This document shows positions 41,368 to 50,228 of a stretch of 64,000 nt of DNA, piece by piece. The translations under genes were made by a program, and so were the position numbers. The notes below the pieces were generated by a model. The model had not been told where the DNA came from, made no database searches, and saw only the letters and a list, made by a program, of their open reading frames with translations. Every line of letters begins with the position of its first letter. The stretch's first letter is position 1. This DNA comes from Opitutaceae bacterium (GTDB lineage: Bacteria; Verrucomicrobiota; Verrucomicrobiia; Opitutales; Opitutaceae), in NCBI GenBank assembly GCA_041395105.1, contig JAWLBB010000003.1, positions 434,001-498,000 of the forward strand, in the 5' to 3' direction.

Positions 41368-41952
41368 ATGCTCAATCTCGCCCTGCTACTTTTCCTCGTG
41401 ATGGATCCGTTCGGGAACCTGATCATCCTGAACAGCCTGCTCGCGCCCGTTCCCCCGGCCAAACGCCGGATGATCATCATGAGGGAAGCCCTTTTCGCGA
41501 CCATCATCCTGATGATGGCCGTGTTCATCGGCGGTCCGCTCCTCCAGATGCTCGACCTCGAGGAATACTCGATCCGTCTGGCCGGTGGCATCGTGCTTTT
41601 CCTCATCGCCCTCGGCATGCTCTTTCCCTCGAAGAAGATCATCGAAGAACCGGGGACGGAAGCTCCCCTGATCGTTCCGATCGCCATGCCTCTCATCGCC
41701 GGTCCGAGTGCCATTTCCATGGTCATCCTCTTCTCGGAGAAACACCCGCACCTGACGGTGGCGATTGCTGTCCTGATCGCCTCGGCCGCTTCCGCCGCCG
41801 TCCTGGCCGTTTCGGCCGGCCTCTTCTCCTTTCTCGGCCGGCGGGGTGCCGTCGCCCTGGAACGATTGATGGGCATGCTGCTGATCATGCTCTCGGTCGA
41901 GATGCTGCTCGACGGCATAGACACCTACCTCCTTTCGCGCGTGTTGTCCTGA
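41368..41952 (+). CDS. MarC-family integral membrane protein
   Basis: A 194-residue protein with six transmembrane segments. The start LALLLFLVMDPFGNLIILNS, the central SIRLAGGIVLFLIALGMLFP and PIAMPLIAGPSAISMVILFS are MarC (UPF0056) signatures. The function of the family is unresolved; early links to multiple antibiotic resistance were not confirmed. Its stop codon overlaps the start of the following methyltransferase by one base (TGATG), indicating coupling. Confidence 0.93.
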   Translation: MLNLALLLFLVMDPFGNLIILNSLLAPVPPAKRRMIIMREALFATIILMMAVFIGGPLLQMLDLEEYSIRLAGGIVLFLIALGMLFPSKKIIEEPGTEAPLIVPIAMPLIAGPSAISMVILFSEKHPHLTVAIAVLIASAASAAVLAVSAGLFSFLGRRGAVALERLMGMLLIMLSVEMLLDGIDTYLLSRVLS

Positions 41953-42689
41953 TGTCGAAGCAGGGAGAAATCAATTACCTCGATCTGCTGGGGCCGGAAG
42001 GTCGGGTCCACGCGTTCAACAAGCCCTTTTCAGATGCCGACTGCGGCCGTTACCTGATCGATCTCGGCTTCATCATGAGCGTGCTTCCCCCCCCGCCCTG
42101 CCGCCTGCTCGACATGGGTGTCGGCACCGGCTGGACCAGTGTCTTCCTCGCCCGGCGCGGTTACCGCGTGACGGGAATCGATATCGCCCCCCAGATGATC
42201 GAACTCGCGGAAAAAAACCGCATCCGCTACGAGGCGGAGAACCTCGATTTCGTGGTGTCGGATTTCGAGGATCTCACGGTTGACGGCACCTATGATTGCG
42301 TCCTCTTTTACGATTCCCTCCACCACGCGATGGATGGAGAAAAGGCCATGGCGTCGGCCCATCGGGTCCTCAACCCCGGCGGGCTCTGCGTGACCCTTGA
42401 ACCCGGTTACGGTCATTCCCGGACCAGCGACTCGCGACGAGCGATCGAGGAAATGGACATCACCGAACGGGACATGCACCCCGAGCGGGTCATCGCCCTC
42501 TCCGGACCGGCCGGATTCCAATCCGCCCGGATCCTTCACTTCGACTTCATTCCACGTGAGATCCGCAACCGGACCGGTCCCTATCGAGTGACCAAGGACA
42601 AAATCCGTCAGATCCTCCGCATTATCCGCGCGCCCGGCGACTATACCCGGGCCCTTGCCGAGCGAAACCTTGTCGTTCTTCAAAAGTAG
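41952..42689 (+). CDS. class I SAM-dependent methyltransferase
   Basis: A 245-residue soluble methyltransferase. SAM motif I is RLLDMGVGTGWTSVFLARRG, followed by VTGIDIAPQMIELAEKN, the motif IV segment YDCVLFYDSLHHAMDG and HRVLNPGGLCVTLEPGYG. The C-terminal part (KDKIRQILRIIRAPGDYTRA) resembles extensions in methyltransferases acting on glycans. Although the frame is open from 41262, the ATG at 41952 directly overlaps the marC stop and starts the domain properly. It is the last gene of the transcript. Confidence 0.9.
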   Translation: MSKQGEINYLDLLGPEGRVHAFNKPFSDADCGRYLIDLGFIMSVLPPPPCRLLDMGVGTGWTSVFLARRGYRVTGIDIAPQMIELAEKNRIRYEAENLDFVVSDFEDLTVDGTYDCVLFYDSLHHAMDGEKAMASAHRVLNPGGLCVTLEPGYGHSRTSDSRRAIEEMDITERDMHPERVIALSGPAGFQSARILHFDFIPREIRNRTGPYRVTKDKIRQILRIIRAPGDYTRALAERNLVVLQK

Positions 42690-42804
42690 AGACGTCCAAC
42701 CCACCATGCCCTAACGATCCAGCACATTTCTCCGCGCAAAATCTCGCCAAGACCCGCTCACCCGCACAACATCGCCGTCTGCAATCACCACCCCCCTTCC
42801 CGCC

Positions 42805-44172
42805 ATGCAAGATGACCCCGTGTCCCGTCGAACATTCATCAAGACTGCAGCCGCTGCCGCCGCCATTCCGGCCGTCCTTCCCAACGTCCTGAGGGCACAG
42901 GGTGAGCCCGGTCCGGCCGCTCCCGCCATCCTCAACGAGGATTCGAAGAAACTGCGCGTCGCCTGCATCGGAGTGGGTGGACGCGGCTGGTCCGCCGTCG
43001 AGGGAATGAAAGACGAGAACGTCGTCGCCCTCTGCGACGTCGATGATGAACGCGCCTCCGGGGCCTTTGAAATGATCCCCGGCGCCCTCCGCTATCGGGA
43101 TTTTCGCAGAATGTTCGACGAGATCGGTTCGGAAATCGACGCCGTTACCGTTTCAACACCCGATCATATGCACTTTGCCGCAGCCATGGCCGCCATCCGC
43201 CTGGGCAAGCATGTCCTCGTCGAGAAACCGCTCACCCACAGCATCTGGGAAGCCCGACAGCTCACCTTGGCAGCCAGAGAGGCCGGCGTCGTCACCCAGA
43301 TGGGCAACCAGGGCCATGCACTCGAGGGGACCCGGCTCGTCCGCGAATGGATCGAAGCCGGCGCCATCGGCCCCGTCCGCGAGGTCCATTTCTGGACCAA
43401 TCGGCCCATCTGGCCGCAGGGCCTCAATCGCCCCGACCACTCGACCTGCATCCCGGTTATCCCTGCGACCCTCGACTGGAACCTCTGGCTCGGCGTCGCT
43501 CCGGAAAGACCTTACGATCCGGCTTATGTCCCGTTCAACTGGCGCGGATTCTGGGATTTCGGAACCGGTGCCCTCGGAGACATGGCGTGCCATATCATGG
43601 ATGCGGCCTACTGGGGTCTTCAGCTGGGTGCCCCCACCTCGGTCGAGGCGGTCTCGACTTCGGTCAACGAGGAAAGTGCGCCCAAGGCTTCCATGATCAC
43701 CTACCAGTTCCCAGCCCGTGGTTCCATGCCACCGGTCAAAGCGGTCTGGCACGACGGCAATCTCATGCCGTCCCTTCCCGATACGATCGCATCCGACTAC
43801 CGATTCGATGAAGGCGGGGGAGTCTTCATTATCGGCGACGATGCCACCATCGTGACCAACACTTATGCCGGAACCGTCCGGATCGCTCCCGAAGCCCGCA
43901 TGCAGGAAGTCGCCCGGGCCCAGATTCCCCGGAAATACGATCGGGTCAAGGGCGGCCATTTCCAGGAATGGATCGAAGCCTGCAAGGGCGGTCCGGTCTG
44001 TGGATCCAACTTCGAGTACTCGGGTCCCTTCACCGAAACCGTCCTGCTGGGCAATCTCGCCCTCCGGACCCGCCGGCGCCTCGAGTGGGACCCGGTCAAT
44101 CTTCAGGTGACCAATGTTCCGGAAGCCAACCGATTCATCAAGCGCGACTACCGCCCCGGATGGGACATATGA
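42805..44172 (+). CDS. Tat-exported Gfo/Idh/MocA-family oxidoreductase (first)
   Basis: A 455-residue NAD(P)-dependent sugar or inositol dehydrogenase-like protein. A twin-arginine signal is at the N-terminus (VSRRTFIKTAAAAAAIPAVL, cleavage near LRAQG), so it folds with cofactor in the cytoplasm and is exported. The Rossmann motif is VACIGVGGRGWSAVEG, the ribose contact is LCDVDDE, and the family EKP motif appears in GKHVLVEKPLTHS. RPIWPQGLNRP and DWNLWLGVAPERPYDP are typical for the Verrucomicrobia/Planctomycetes exported subgroup. The stop overlaps the start of the next gene (ATGA, 44169-44172). Confidence 0.93.
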   Translation: MQDDPVSRRTFIKTAAAAAAIPAVLPNVLRAQGEPGPAAPAILNEDSKKLRVACIGVGGRGWSAVEGMKDENVVALCDVDDERASGAFEMIPGALRYRDFRRMFDEIGSEIDAVTVSTPDHMHFAAAMAAIRLGKHVLVEKPLTHSIWEARQLTLAAREAGVVTQMGNQGHALEGTRLVREWIEAGAIGPVREVHFWTNRPIWPQGLNRPDHSTCIPVIPATLDWNLWLGVAPERPYDPAYVPFNWRGFWDFGTGALGDMACHIMDAAYWGLQLGAPTSVEAVSTSVNEESAPKASMITYQFPARGSMPPVKAVWHDGNLMPSLPDTIASDYRFDEGGGVFIIGDDATIVTNTYAGTVRIAPEARMQEVARAQIPRKYDRVKGGHFQEWIEACKGGPVCGSNFEYSGPFTETVLLGNLALRTRRRLEWDPVNLQVTNVPEANRFIKRDYRPGWDI

Positions 44173-45491
44173 CAAAACCCCGATCCCGCCATCGCTCCGC
44201 CCACTCGCCGGAAACCCTAAGCCGGCGTTCCTTTCTCAAGCGTTCACTCGCCGGGGCCGGAGCCGTCTTTGCCTTCCCCACCATCGTCCCGTCATCCGTC
44301 TTCGGCGCCAATGCTCCGAGCAACCGGATCGTCCTCGGTGCGGTGGGCATGGGGAATATGGGGACAAGCAATCTCCGGGGATTCCTTGGCCGCGACGACG
44401 TCCAGGTCGTCGCCGTCTGCGATGTCGACAGCCTGCGACTCGAACGGGCGCGCCAGACCGTCAATAACGAAAACGGAACCGGCGACTGCGCCGCTTACGC
44501 CGATTTCCAGGAACTCATCGCCCACCCGGGACTCGACGCCGTATCCCTGGCCACCCCGGATCATTGGCATGCCCTCGTCGCCATCGCCGCCGCCCGGGCC
44601 GGGCTCGATATCTACGGCGAAAAACCCTTCTCGCACGATCTCCGGGCCGGCCGGGCCATGTGCGACGCCGTTCAGCGTTACGGCCGGGTCTGGCAGACGG
44701 GCAGCTGGCAGCGATCCGAGGAAGATTTCCACCACGCGGCCGAGCTCGTCCACAACGGACGTATTGGAAAAGTGCATACGGTCGAGGTCGGACTGCCCAA
44801 CGGCACCTTCCGGGAGGATCCGCCGGTCCAGGAAGTGCCCGGGAATCTCGACTGGAACCGCTGGCTCGGCCCCGCTCCCTGGACCCCCTACCGCGGCGTG
44901 TCCCACTGGGACTGGCGCTGGGTCCTCGACTGGGGCGGCGGTCAGATGCTCGACTGGATCGGACACCATGCCGACATCGCCCACTGGGGCCTCGGCCTCG
45001 ACCGGACCGGTCCCGTCTCAATCGAGGGTGTCGGCGAGTTTCCGGGCGGCGCCCTTTATGACGCGCCCATCGCCTACCGTTTTGTCTGCCGCTACGCCAA
45101 CGGGGTCGAAATGACCGTCGCCAACGGGGCGCAACTGCCCAAGGGTGTCGGGGTTCGCTGGATCGGCGACAAAGGCTGGATCTGGGTCACTCGAGGCGGA
45201 ATTGCCTCCGAACCCGCCGGTCTCATTCACGAGCGGATTGTTCCGGGCGAATCAAGACTCTACGCCAGCCGCGACCATCGGGGCAATTTCATCGACTGCG
45301 TGAGGAACCGCCAGCTCACCATCACCCCCGCCGAGGTCGCCCATCGCTCGGCCAGTGTCGGCCATCTCGGACAGATCGCCATGCTGACCGGCCGCCGGAT
45401 TCGCTGGAATCCGGAAACGGAAGAAATCGTCAATGATCCCGGTGCGTCCGCTCTGCTCGGCCGCGCCTGCCGCGAACCCTGGATTCTCTGA
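44169..45491 (+). CDS. Tat-exported Gfo/Idh/MocA-family oxidoreductase (second)
   Basis: A 440-residue paralogue of the preceding protein. The Tat signal is LSRRSFLKRSLAGAGAVFAF with cleavage near VFGAN. The nucleotide-binding region is VLGAVGMGNMGTSNLRGFLG, followed by VAVCDVDSLRLERAR and GLDIYGEKPFSHDL with the conserved Lys of EKP. The C-terminal domain contains DWNRWLGPAPWTPYRG, WRWVLDWGGGQMLDWIGHHA and DIAHWGLG, as in periplasmic members. Translation is coupled to the first gene by a 4-bp overlap, and the secreted HEAT gene follows after 2 bp, which strongly suggests a shared task. The substrate is unknown. Confidence 0.93.
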   Translation: MTKPRSRHRSAHSPETLSRRSFLKRSLAGAGAVFAFPTIVPSSVFGANAPSNRIVLGAVGMGNMGTSNLRGFLGRDDVQVVAVCDVDSLRLERARQTVNNENGTGDCAAYADFQELIAHPGLDAVSLATPDHWHALVAIAAARAGLDIYGEKPFSHDLRAGRAMCDAVQRYGRVWQTGSWQRSEEDFHHAAELVHNGRIGKVHTVEVGLPNGTFREDPPVQEVPGNLDWNRWLGPAPWTPYRGVSHWDWRWVLDWGGGQMLDWIGHHADIAHWGLGLDRTGPVSIEGVGEFPGGALYDAPIAYRFVCRYANGVEMTVANGAQLPKGVGVRWIGDKGWIWVTRGGIASEPAGLIHERIVPGESRLYASRDHRGNFIDCVRNRQLTITPAEVAHRSASVGHLGQIAMLTGRRIRWNPETEEIVNDPGASALLGRACREPWIL

Positions 45492-45493
45492 AA

Positions 45494-47455
45494 ATGGCCA
45501 CTCGAATCTCCGGCCGGCTGGCCGCCATTCTCTTCACCGCCTGTGGGCTTGCCCTGAACACGGTGGGAAGCCAATCCGCGCCAACCGGGCCCAACCCGCC
45601 TGCCCCGCTGGATACGGCGGTGCTCACCTATACGGCAGGGGACGACTTTTCCGCGTTTGCCGACGCCGCCGAATCACTCCGGGGGGCCTCGCCTGAGGAG
45701 AAACGCGCAACCGAGGATCTGCTGCTTCTCCTTCTCCAGAACCCGGGAGCGACCCAGGCGGCCCGGGTCGAGATCCTCGCCCTGCTCGAACTCGCGGCCG
45801 GCCCCGCCTCCGTCGAACCGGTCGGCCGGCTCCTGACCGATCCGGTCCTCTCTTTCTCTGCCCGGAGGGTTCTTCAGGATCTGGATTCCCCCCTGGTCAA
45901 TCCCATTCTTCTGGCCGCCGTTCGCGAAACCCGGGGCGAAATGAGGATCGGTATGATCGGCTCCCTCGGTCATCGACATGCCCTGGAAGCGGTCGAACCC
46001 CTGGCCGCCCTCGCTTCCTCCGCAGACCTCCCGACGGCCCGGGCGGCCCTGCGGGCACTTGCAGAGACCGGCAACATCGAAGCCGCCGCCGCCCTGATCG
46101 AGACGTCGGTTGACCCTGAGGTCGAGAACGACCAACTGGACGCCCTTCTCCTGATTGGAGAATCCCTGCGAAGGAAGGACTTCACCAACACCGCCGGGGC
46201 GATTGCAGAACTCCTGATTGCTCCATCCTACCCGGTCCAGATTCGTCTGGCGGCCTACCTGCTTCTCGCTCGAACCATTCCGGAAAACTCGGCAGACGTA
46301 TCCATCCGCATGCTGGAAAGCGGCGAGCCGGAACTGATCGCCGGCGGCCTCAGTCTGGTGGCCGCCGCACAACCGGCGGACGCAACCCGCCGATTCGCCG
46401 CACTGATGACATCGCCGGGGATTCCCACCGTCGCCCTGCTCGAAGCGCTGGTCGCCCGCGGAGACATCGCTGCCCGGTCCGCCATTCTTTCCCTGACCAA
46501 TTCCGACGATACGGATTTCCGGGCGGCCGCCCTCGAGGCCCTCGGCGTCCTCGGTTCACCCGAGGAAGTAAATCTGCTCATCGCCCGTCTCCAGGCCGGG
46601 AAGGAAGAATCGCGCGCCGCCCGGACAGCCCTCGTCCGCCTCCCTCAGCTCGAGGTCGATGTCGAACTTCTTCGACGCTACCGCACATTTGAGGAACCTC
46701 CCGCTTCGGAACTGGCCGGCATCCTGGGGGATCGCAGCAACCGGGCGGCCGTCCCCTTCATGCTCGAAGCCGCCCTTCGCCCGGATAAAATCGGACGCGA
46801 ATCGGTCAGAGCCCTGGCGTCGTTGGCGGAACCGTCCGACGTGCCCGAGCTCATCGCTCTGCTCGACCTGGTCCCTTCGGGATTTCGCCGGGGAGTGGAG
46901 CAGGCGGTCGCGGCAGCGATGAATCGCTCCGATCTGAGCCCGCCCTCCCTCGACCCGGTCCTCGGTTCCTATGCGGCCGCCGGACCGGACAATCGGCTGT
47001 CCCTGCTGCGAATCGCCGGGGCGATCGGCGGTCCCGAGGCATCCGCCAAGTTTCTCGACGTCTTCCGGAACGGCCCGCCAGCGGAACGCGAAACGGTCCA
47101 GGGCATTCTCGCCACCACCACCGATTCACGCTACCTCGAGACCCTGCGGATCCTGACCGCCGGGACGGACGACCCATCCAGCCGCACTGTCTTTATTCGC
47201 TCAGTCCTCAGGCTCTCCGAAAAGCTGCCAAACTGGAAGGCCGACGATGCAGTCGACATCATCGCATCGGTCGCTCCCTTGGCGCAGAGCCGGGAAGAAA
47301 AGAACATGATCATCGAGGCCGCCTCGGAACGGCCGACTCCGGCTGCCCTTGAGATCATTCAGGGATTCCTCGATGATCCCGAACTGGCCGGGGAAGCCCG
47401 GGCCGCCGCCGCCGTTGTTTCCGAAGCCCTCTCCGAAGACTCCCAGCTTCCCTGA
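45494..47455 (+). CDS. secreted HEAT-repeat-like protein
   Basis: A 653-residue alpha-solenoid with an N-terminal signal (RLAAILFTACGLALN, cleavage near GSQSA). The bulk is made of degenerate HEAT units, for example ARAALRALAETGNIEAAAAL, FRAAALEALGVLGSPEEVNL and RESVRALASLAEPSDVPELI. No catalytic motif is seen. It begins 2 bp after the second oxidoreductase, so it may serve as scaffold or partner for the exported enzymes. Compared with the protein at 36811 the repeats are much less regular. Confidence 0.85.
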   Translation: MATRISGRLAAILFTACGLALNTVGSQSAPTGPNPPAPLDTAVLTYTAGDDFSAFADAAESLRGASPEEKRATEDLLLLLLQNPGATQAARVEILALLELAAGPASVEPVGRLLTDPVLSFSARRVLQDLDSPLVNPILLAAVRETRGEMRIGMIGSLGHRHALEAVEPLAALASSADLPTARAALRALAETGNIEAAAALIETSVDPEVENDQLDALLLIGESLRRKDFTNTAGAIAELLIAPSYPVQIRLAAYLLLARTIPENSADVSIRMLESGEPELIAGGLSLVAAAQPADATRRFAALMTSPGIPTVALLEALVARGDIAARSAILSLTNSDDTDFRAAALEALGVLGSPEEVNLLIARLQAGKEESRAARTALVRLPQLEVDVELLRRYRTFEEPPASELAGILGDRSNRAAVPFMLEAALRPDKIGRESVRALASLAEPSDVPELIALLDLVPSGFRRGVEQAVAAAMNRSDLSPPSLDPVLGSYAAAGPDNRLSLLRIAGAIGGPEASAKFLDVFRNGPPAERETVQGILATTTDSRYLETLRILTAGTDDPSSRTVFIRSVLRLSEKLPNWKADDAVDIIASVAPLAQSREEKNMIIEAASERPTPAALEIIQGFLDDPELAGEARAAAAVVSEALSEDSQLP

Positions 47456-47498
47456 TCTCCCAGCCCACTCATGGCAACCTCCACCACCCGCGTTTCCT

Positions 47499-47954
47499 AT
47501 GACTGAAAAAGACGTATCCACCAAACCGATCATCGGCTGGTCCGACGCCACCTGGGCGTTCATGCTCATCCGTCTGTTCCTCGGCTTCCGCGCCCTCATC
47601 GCCGGAATCGAGAAGTTCGAGCTCGATGGCGTTTACAGCATGGAGAATTACTACGCCAACATGCGGAGAATGGGCGAAGGGATCGCCTCGTCATCCTTTC
47701 TGCCCTCCTGGATGACCCTTCCCTATGCCTATACCCTGGGCCACCTTCTCGTGGTTCTCGGCATCCTCCTCCTCCTCGGAGTCAAATCGAGGTTGATGCT
47801 CATCCTCAACGGCCTGACCTTCCTCTCCCTTTCCGTTGGCCTGATGGCAGTCGAGGAATCCGGCGGAGTCGCCTGGCTGGCCATCCACGTCATCCTCTGT
47901 GCGGGTGGCCTGCTCCTTGTTTCACACAACCGCTTCGCCCTCACCCGGAACTGA
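47499..47954 (+). CDS. DoxX-like four-helix membrane protein
   Basis: A 151-residue inner-membrane protein with four hydrophobic segments: MLIRLFLGFRALIAGIEKF, YTLGHLLVVLGILLLLGV, LILNGLTFLSLSVGLMAV and WLAIHVILCAGGLLLVS. The GxEKF segment after the first helix and the layout match DoxX/DoxD-type proteins, some of which act in quinone-linked oxidation. The open frame upstream of 47499 is shadow of the HEAT gene end. It lies between the HEAT gene (44 bp) and the third oxidoreductase (a few bp), which supports a membrane role within this block. Confidence 0.82.
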   Translation: MTEKDVSTKPIIGWSDATWAFMLIRLFLGFRALIAGIEKFELDGVYSMENYYANMRRMGEGIASSSFLPSWMTLPYAYTLGHLLVVLGILLLLGVKSRLMLILNGLTFLSLSVGLMAVEESGGVAWLAIHVILCAGGLLLVSHNRFALTRN

Positions 47955-47963
47955 ACAGTGCCC

Positions 47964-49340
47964 ATGCCCATCTCGGACGACGGACAGAACCCTACACCGC
48001 CGAGCGCCCTTTCGCGGCGCGCTTTCATCCGCTCGGGCGTCGCGGCCGGTGCCGGTATGATGATGGCCAACCCCATCCCCGCCTTCGCGCAGAATTCCAA
48101 GGCCAAAGGTGAGGACCTCAACGTGGCCATCATCGGAACCGGCGCCCAGGGCCGGGTCCTCATCGATGCGGCCCTCGGCATTCCCGGCATCCGCTTCAAG
48201 GCGGTCTGCGATATCTGGGAATACAGCCAGCGTTACGGTGAACGCTACCTCGGAAAGAACGGACATGCCGTCACCGCCTATACCGACTACCGCGACATGC
48301 TGGCCAAAGAACCCGACCTCGATGCGGTCATCGTGGCCACACCCGATTTCGTCCACGCGGAGCACGCCATCGCCTGCATGGAAGCCGGCCATCACGTCTA
48401 CTGCGAGAAACTCATGTCCAACACGGCCGAGGCCGCCCGCCGCATGGTGAAAACCTCGCAGGAAACCGGCAGGCTGCTGCAGATCGGACACCAGCGACGA
48501 AGCAATCCCCGGTATCAGCACGCCCTGCACAACCTGCTCGGGGAGGCCCGCCTGCTCGGCCGGATCACCAACGTCAACGCCCAATGGAACCGGGCCGTGA
48601 CCGAGGACCTTGGTTGGCCCGAGAAATACACCATGGATCAGGACACCCTCGCGCGTTACGGCTACGCCAATATGCACGAGTACCGCAACTGGCGCTGGTA
48701 TCGCAAGTATGGCGGCGGGCCGATTTCCGACCTCGGAGCCCACCAGATCGATATTTTCAACTGGTTCCTCGGTGCCAATCCGTCCTCGGTCATGGCCGGC
48801 GGCGGGATCGACTACTACAAGAACCACGAATGGTATGACAATGTCATGGCCATCTACGAGTTCCCCACTTCCGAAGGGATGGTCCGGGCCTTCTACCAGG
48901 TGCTGACCACGACCAGCGCCGGCGGCGGATACTTCGAATACTTCATGGGTACGGACGGGTCACTCAAGATCTCGGAAAACCCGAAGATCACCGCCGCCTA
49001 CCAGGAGGCGCATGCCCCCGATTGGGATGAGTGGGTCAGGAAGGGCTATATTATCCGTTCCGGAAGCGCCGACGACCCCAAACCCTGGGAGAAAAAGAGA
49101 TCTGTCGTCGTCGATGCCCGGGAGACCGCCCAGCTGGCCGCCTGGAAGATCCCGATCGAATTGAACAAGGCCATCCATCAGCCGCACCTGGAGAACTTCT
49201 TCGACGCAATTCGTCACGGAGTTCCCCTCAATTGCCCCGGGGAGCAGGGCTACGCCTCCTGCGTCACCGTCCTCAAGGTCAACGAAGCCGTTGCCGCGGA
49301 ACGAAAACTCGATTTCAAGGCCTCCGACTTCGTGGTCTGA
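47964..49340 (+). CDS. Tat-exported Gfo/Idh/MocA-family oxidoreductase (third)
   Basis: A protein of 458 residues from ATG 47964 (GTG 47958 adds two residues). The Tat signal is LSRRAFIRSGVAAGAGMMMA with cleavage near AFAQN. The nucleotide-binding motif is VAIIGTGAQGRVLIDAALG; the EKP position reads YCEKLMSNTAEAA, so Lys is kept but Pro is replaced by Leu. WRWYRKYGGGPISDLGAHQI carries the usual active-site Asp and His. It is more divergent from the first two than they are from each other. A REPIN-like element follows 48 bp after the stop. Confidence 0.92.
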   Translation: MPISDDGQNPTPPSALSRRAFIRSGVAAGAGMMMANPIPAFAQNSKAKGEDLNVAIIGTGAQGRVLIDAALGIPGIRFKAVCDIWEYSQRYGERYLGKNGHAVTAYTDYRDMLAKEPDLDAVIVATPDFVHAEHAIACMEAGHHVYCEKLMSNTAEAARRMVKTSQETGRLLQIGHQRRSNPRYQHALHNLLGEARLLGRITNVNAQWNRAVTEDLGWPEKYTMDQDTLARYGYANMHEYRNWRWYRKYGGGPISDLGAHQIDIFNWFLGANPSSVMAGGGIDYYKNHEWYDNVMAIYEFPTSEGMVRAFYQVLTTTSAGGGYFEYFMGTDGSLKISENPKITAAYQEAHAPDWDEWVRKGYIIRSGSADDPKPWEKKRSVVVDARETAQLAAWKIPIELNKAIHQPHLENFFDAIRHGVPLNCPGEQGYASCVTVLKVNEAVAAERKLDFKASDFVV

Positions 49341-49387
49341 ACCTGAATGGTCCTAACCTATGGGTGATGCATGACGGATCACGATTT

Positions 49388-49451
49388 GTAGCGGCGGCAG
49401 TCTCTTGCCGCAAATCCACGACGACACGCCCCAAGAGACTGGGGCGTCTAC
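49388..49451. repeat. REPIN-like element with two hairpins and complementary loops
   Basis: Two hairpins lie 14 bp apart: GCGGCA(49394-49399)-gtctct-TGCCGC(49406-49411), and ACGCCCC(49426-49432)-aagagact-GGGGCGT(49441-49447). The loop region AGTCTCTT of the first (49399-49406) is the exact complement of AAGAGACT of the second (49433-49440), and the outer ends GTAG and CTAC also pair. It sits between the third oxidoreductase and the discoidin gene, without a T run. The architecture equals that at 24879, although the stem sequences differ. Confidence 0.75.
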
Positions 49452-49547
49452 ACCTGACGAATGAACAAACACCAAGTACCGGTTCCGACTCGAAGAATCG
49501 TCCCAACCCAGTCTGACTCACCCGGAATCTGATCCACTGCCATTCCC

Positions 49548-50228
49548 ATGACACCATCACGCCTCCACACCGCCCTCTCCACCCTTGCCCTCCTCGCCCT
49601 CCTGCCGCTCGGTCAGTCGCTGACCGCCGCCGACGAAGTCCCGCTCGAGACCGAATTGCCCAAGCCGCTTTTCGTCGGCACGCCCAAGCCGATCAAGGTG
49701 CCCAACCTCGAACCCCTGCGACAGGGAAAACGTCCCGACTTCATGGTTCCGGCCGGAACCACCAACCTGGCGGCGGGCAAGGAAGTGACCGGCAGCGATG
49801 AATGGCCGGTCATCGGTGAACTCGAGTACCTGACCGACGGAGACAAGGAGGGAACCGACGGCTACTTCGTCGAACTCGGTCCCGAACTCCAATATGTCCA
49901 GATCGATCTCGAGAAAGAGGCCGCCATCAGCGCCGTGATTGTCTGGCATTACCATGCTTCACCCCGGGTCTATCACGATGTCGTGGTCCAGGTGGCTGAC
50001 GATCCGGAATTCAAGAGCGGCGTCAGAACGATCTTCAACAACGACAACGACAATTCCGCGGGTTTGGGCGTCGGCTCCGACCGCCCCTACATCGAGTCCT
50101 ACGACGGCCGCCTCATCGATGCCAAAGGTGTCCGGGGCCGCTACGTTCGCCTCTACAGCAATGGGAGCACCGCTGACGGCATGAACCACTATATCGAGGT
50201 TGAAGTCTTTGGGATACCAGTCGGGTAA
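49548..50228 (+). CDS. secreted discoidin (F5/8 type C)-like domain protein
   Basis: A 226-residue exported protein. The signal is TALSTLALLALLPLGQSLTA, cleaved near AADEV. From about residue 75 a galactose-binding-like jelly-roll domain is suggested by TNLAAGKEVTGSDEW, ELEYLTDGDKEGTDGYFVEL, YVQIDLEKEAAISAVIVWHY and GRYVRLYSNGSTADGMNHYI ending in EVEVFG, the common order in carbohydrate-binding discoidin domains. It could bind glycans at the cell surface. The following gene starts within its last codons. Confidence 0.85.
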   Translation: MTPSRLHTALSTLALLALLPLGQSLTAADEVPLETELPKPLFVGTPKPIKVPNLEPLRQGKRPDFMVPAGTTNLAAGKEVTGSDEWPVIGELEYLTDGDKEGTDGYFVELGPELQYVQIDLEKEAAISAVIVWHYHASPRVYHDVVVQVADDPEFKSGVRTIFNNDNDNSAGLGVGSDRPYIESYDGRLIDAKGVRGRYVRLYSNGSTADGMNHYIEVEVFGIPVG

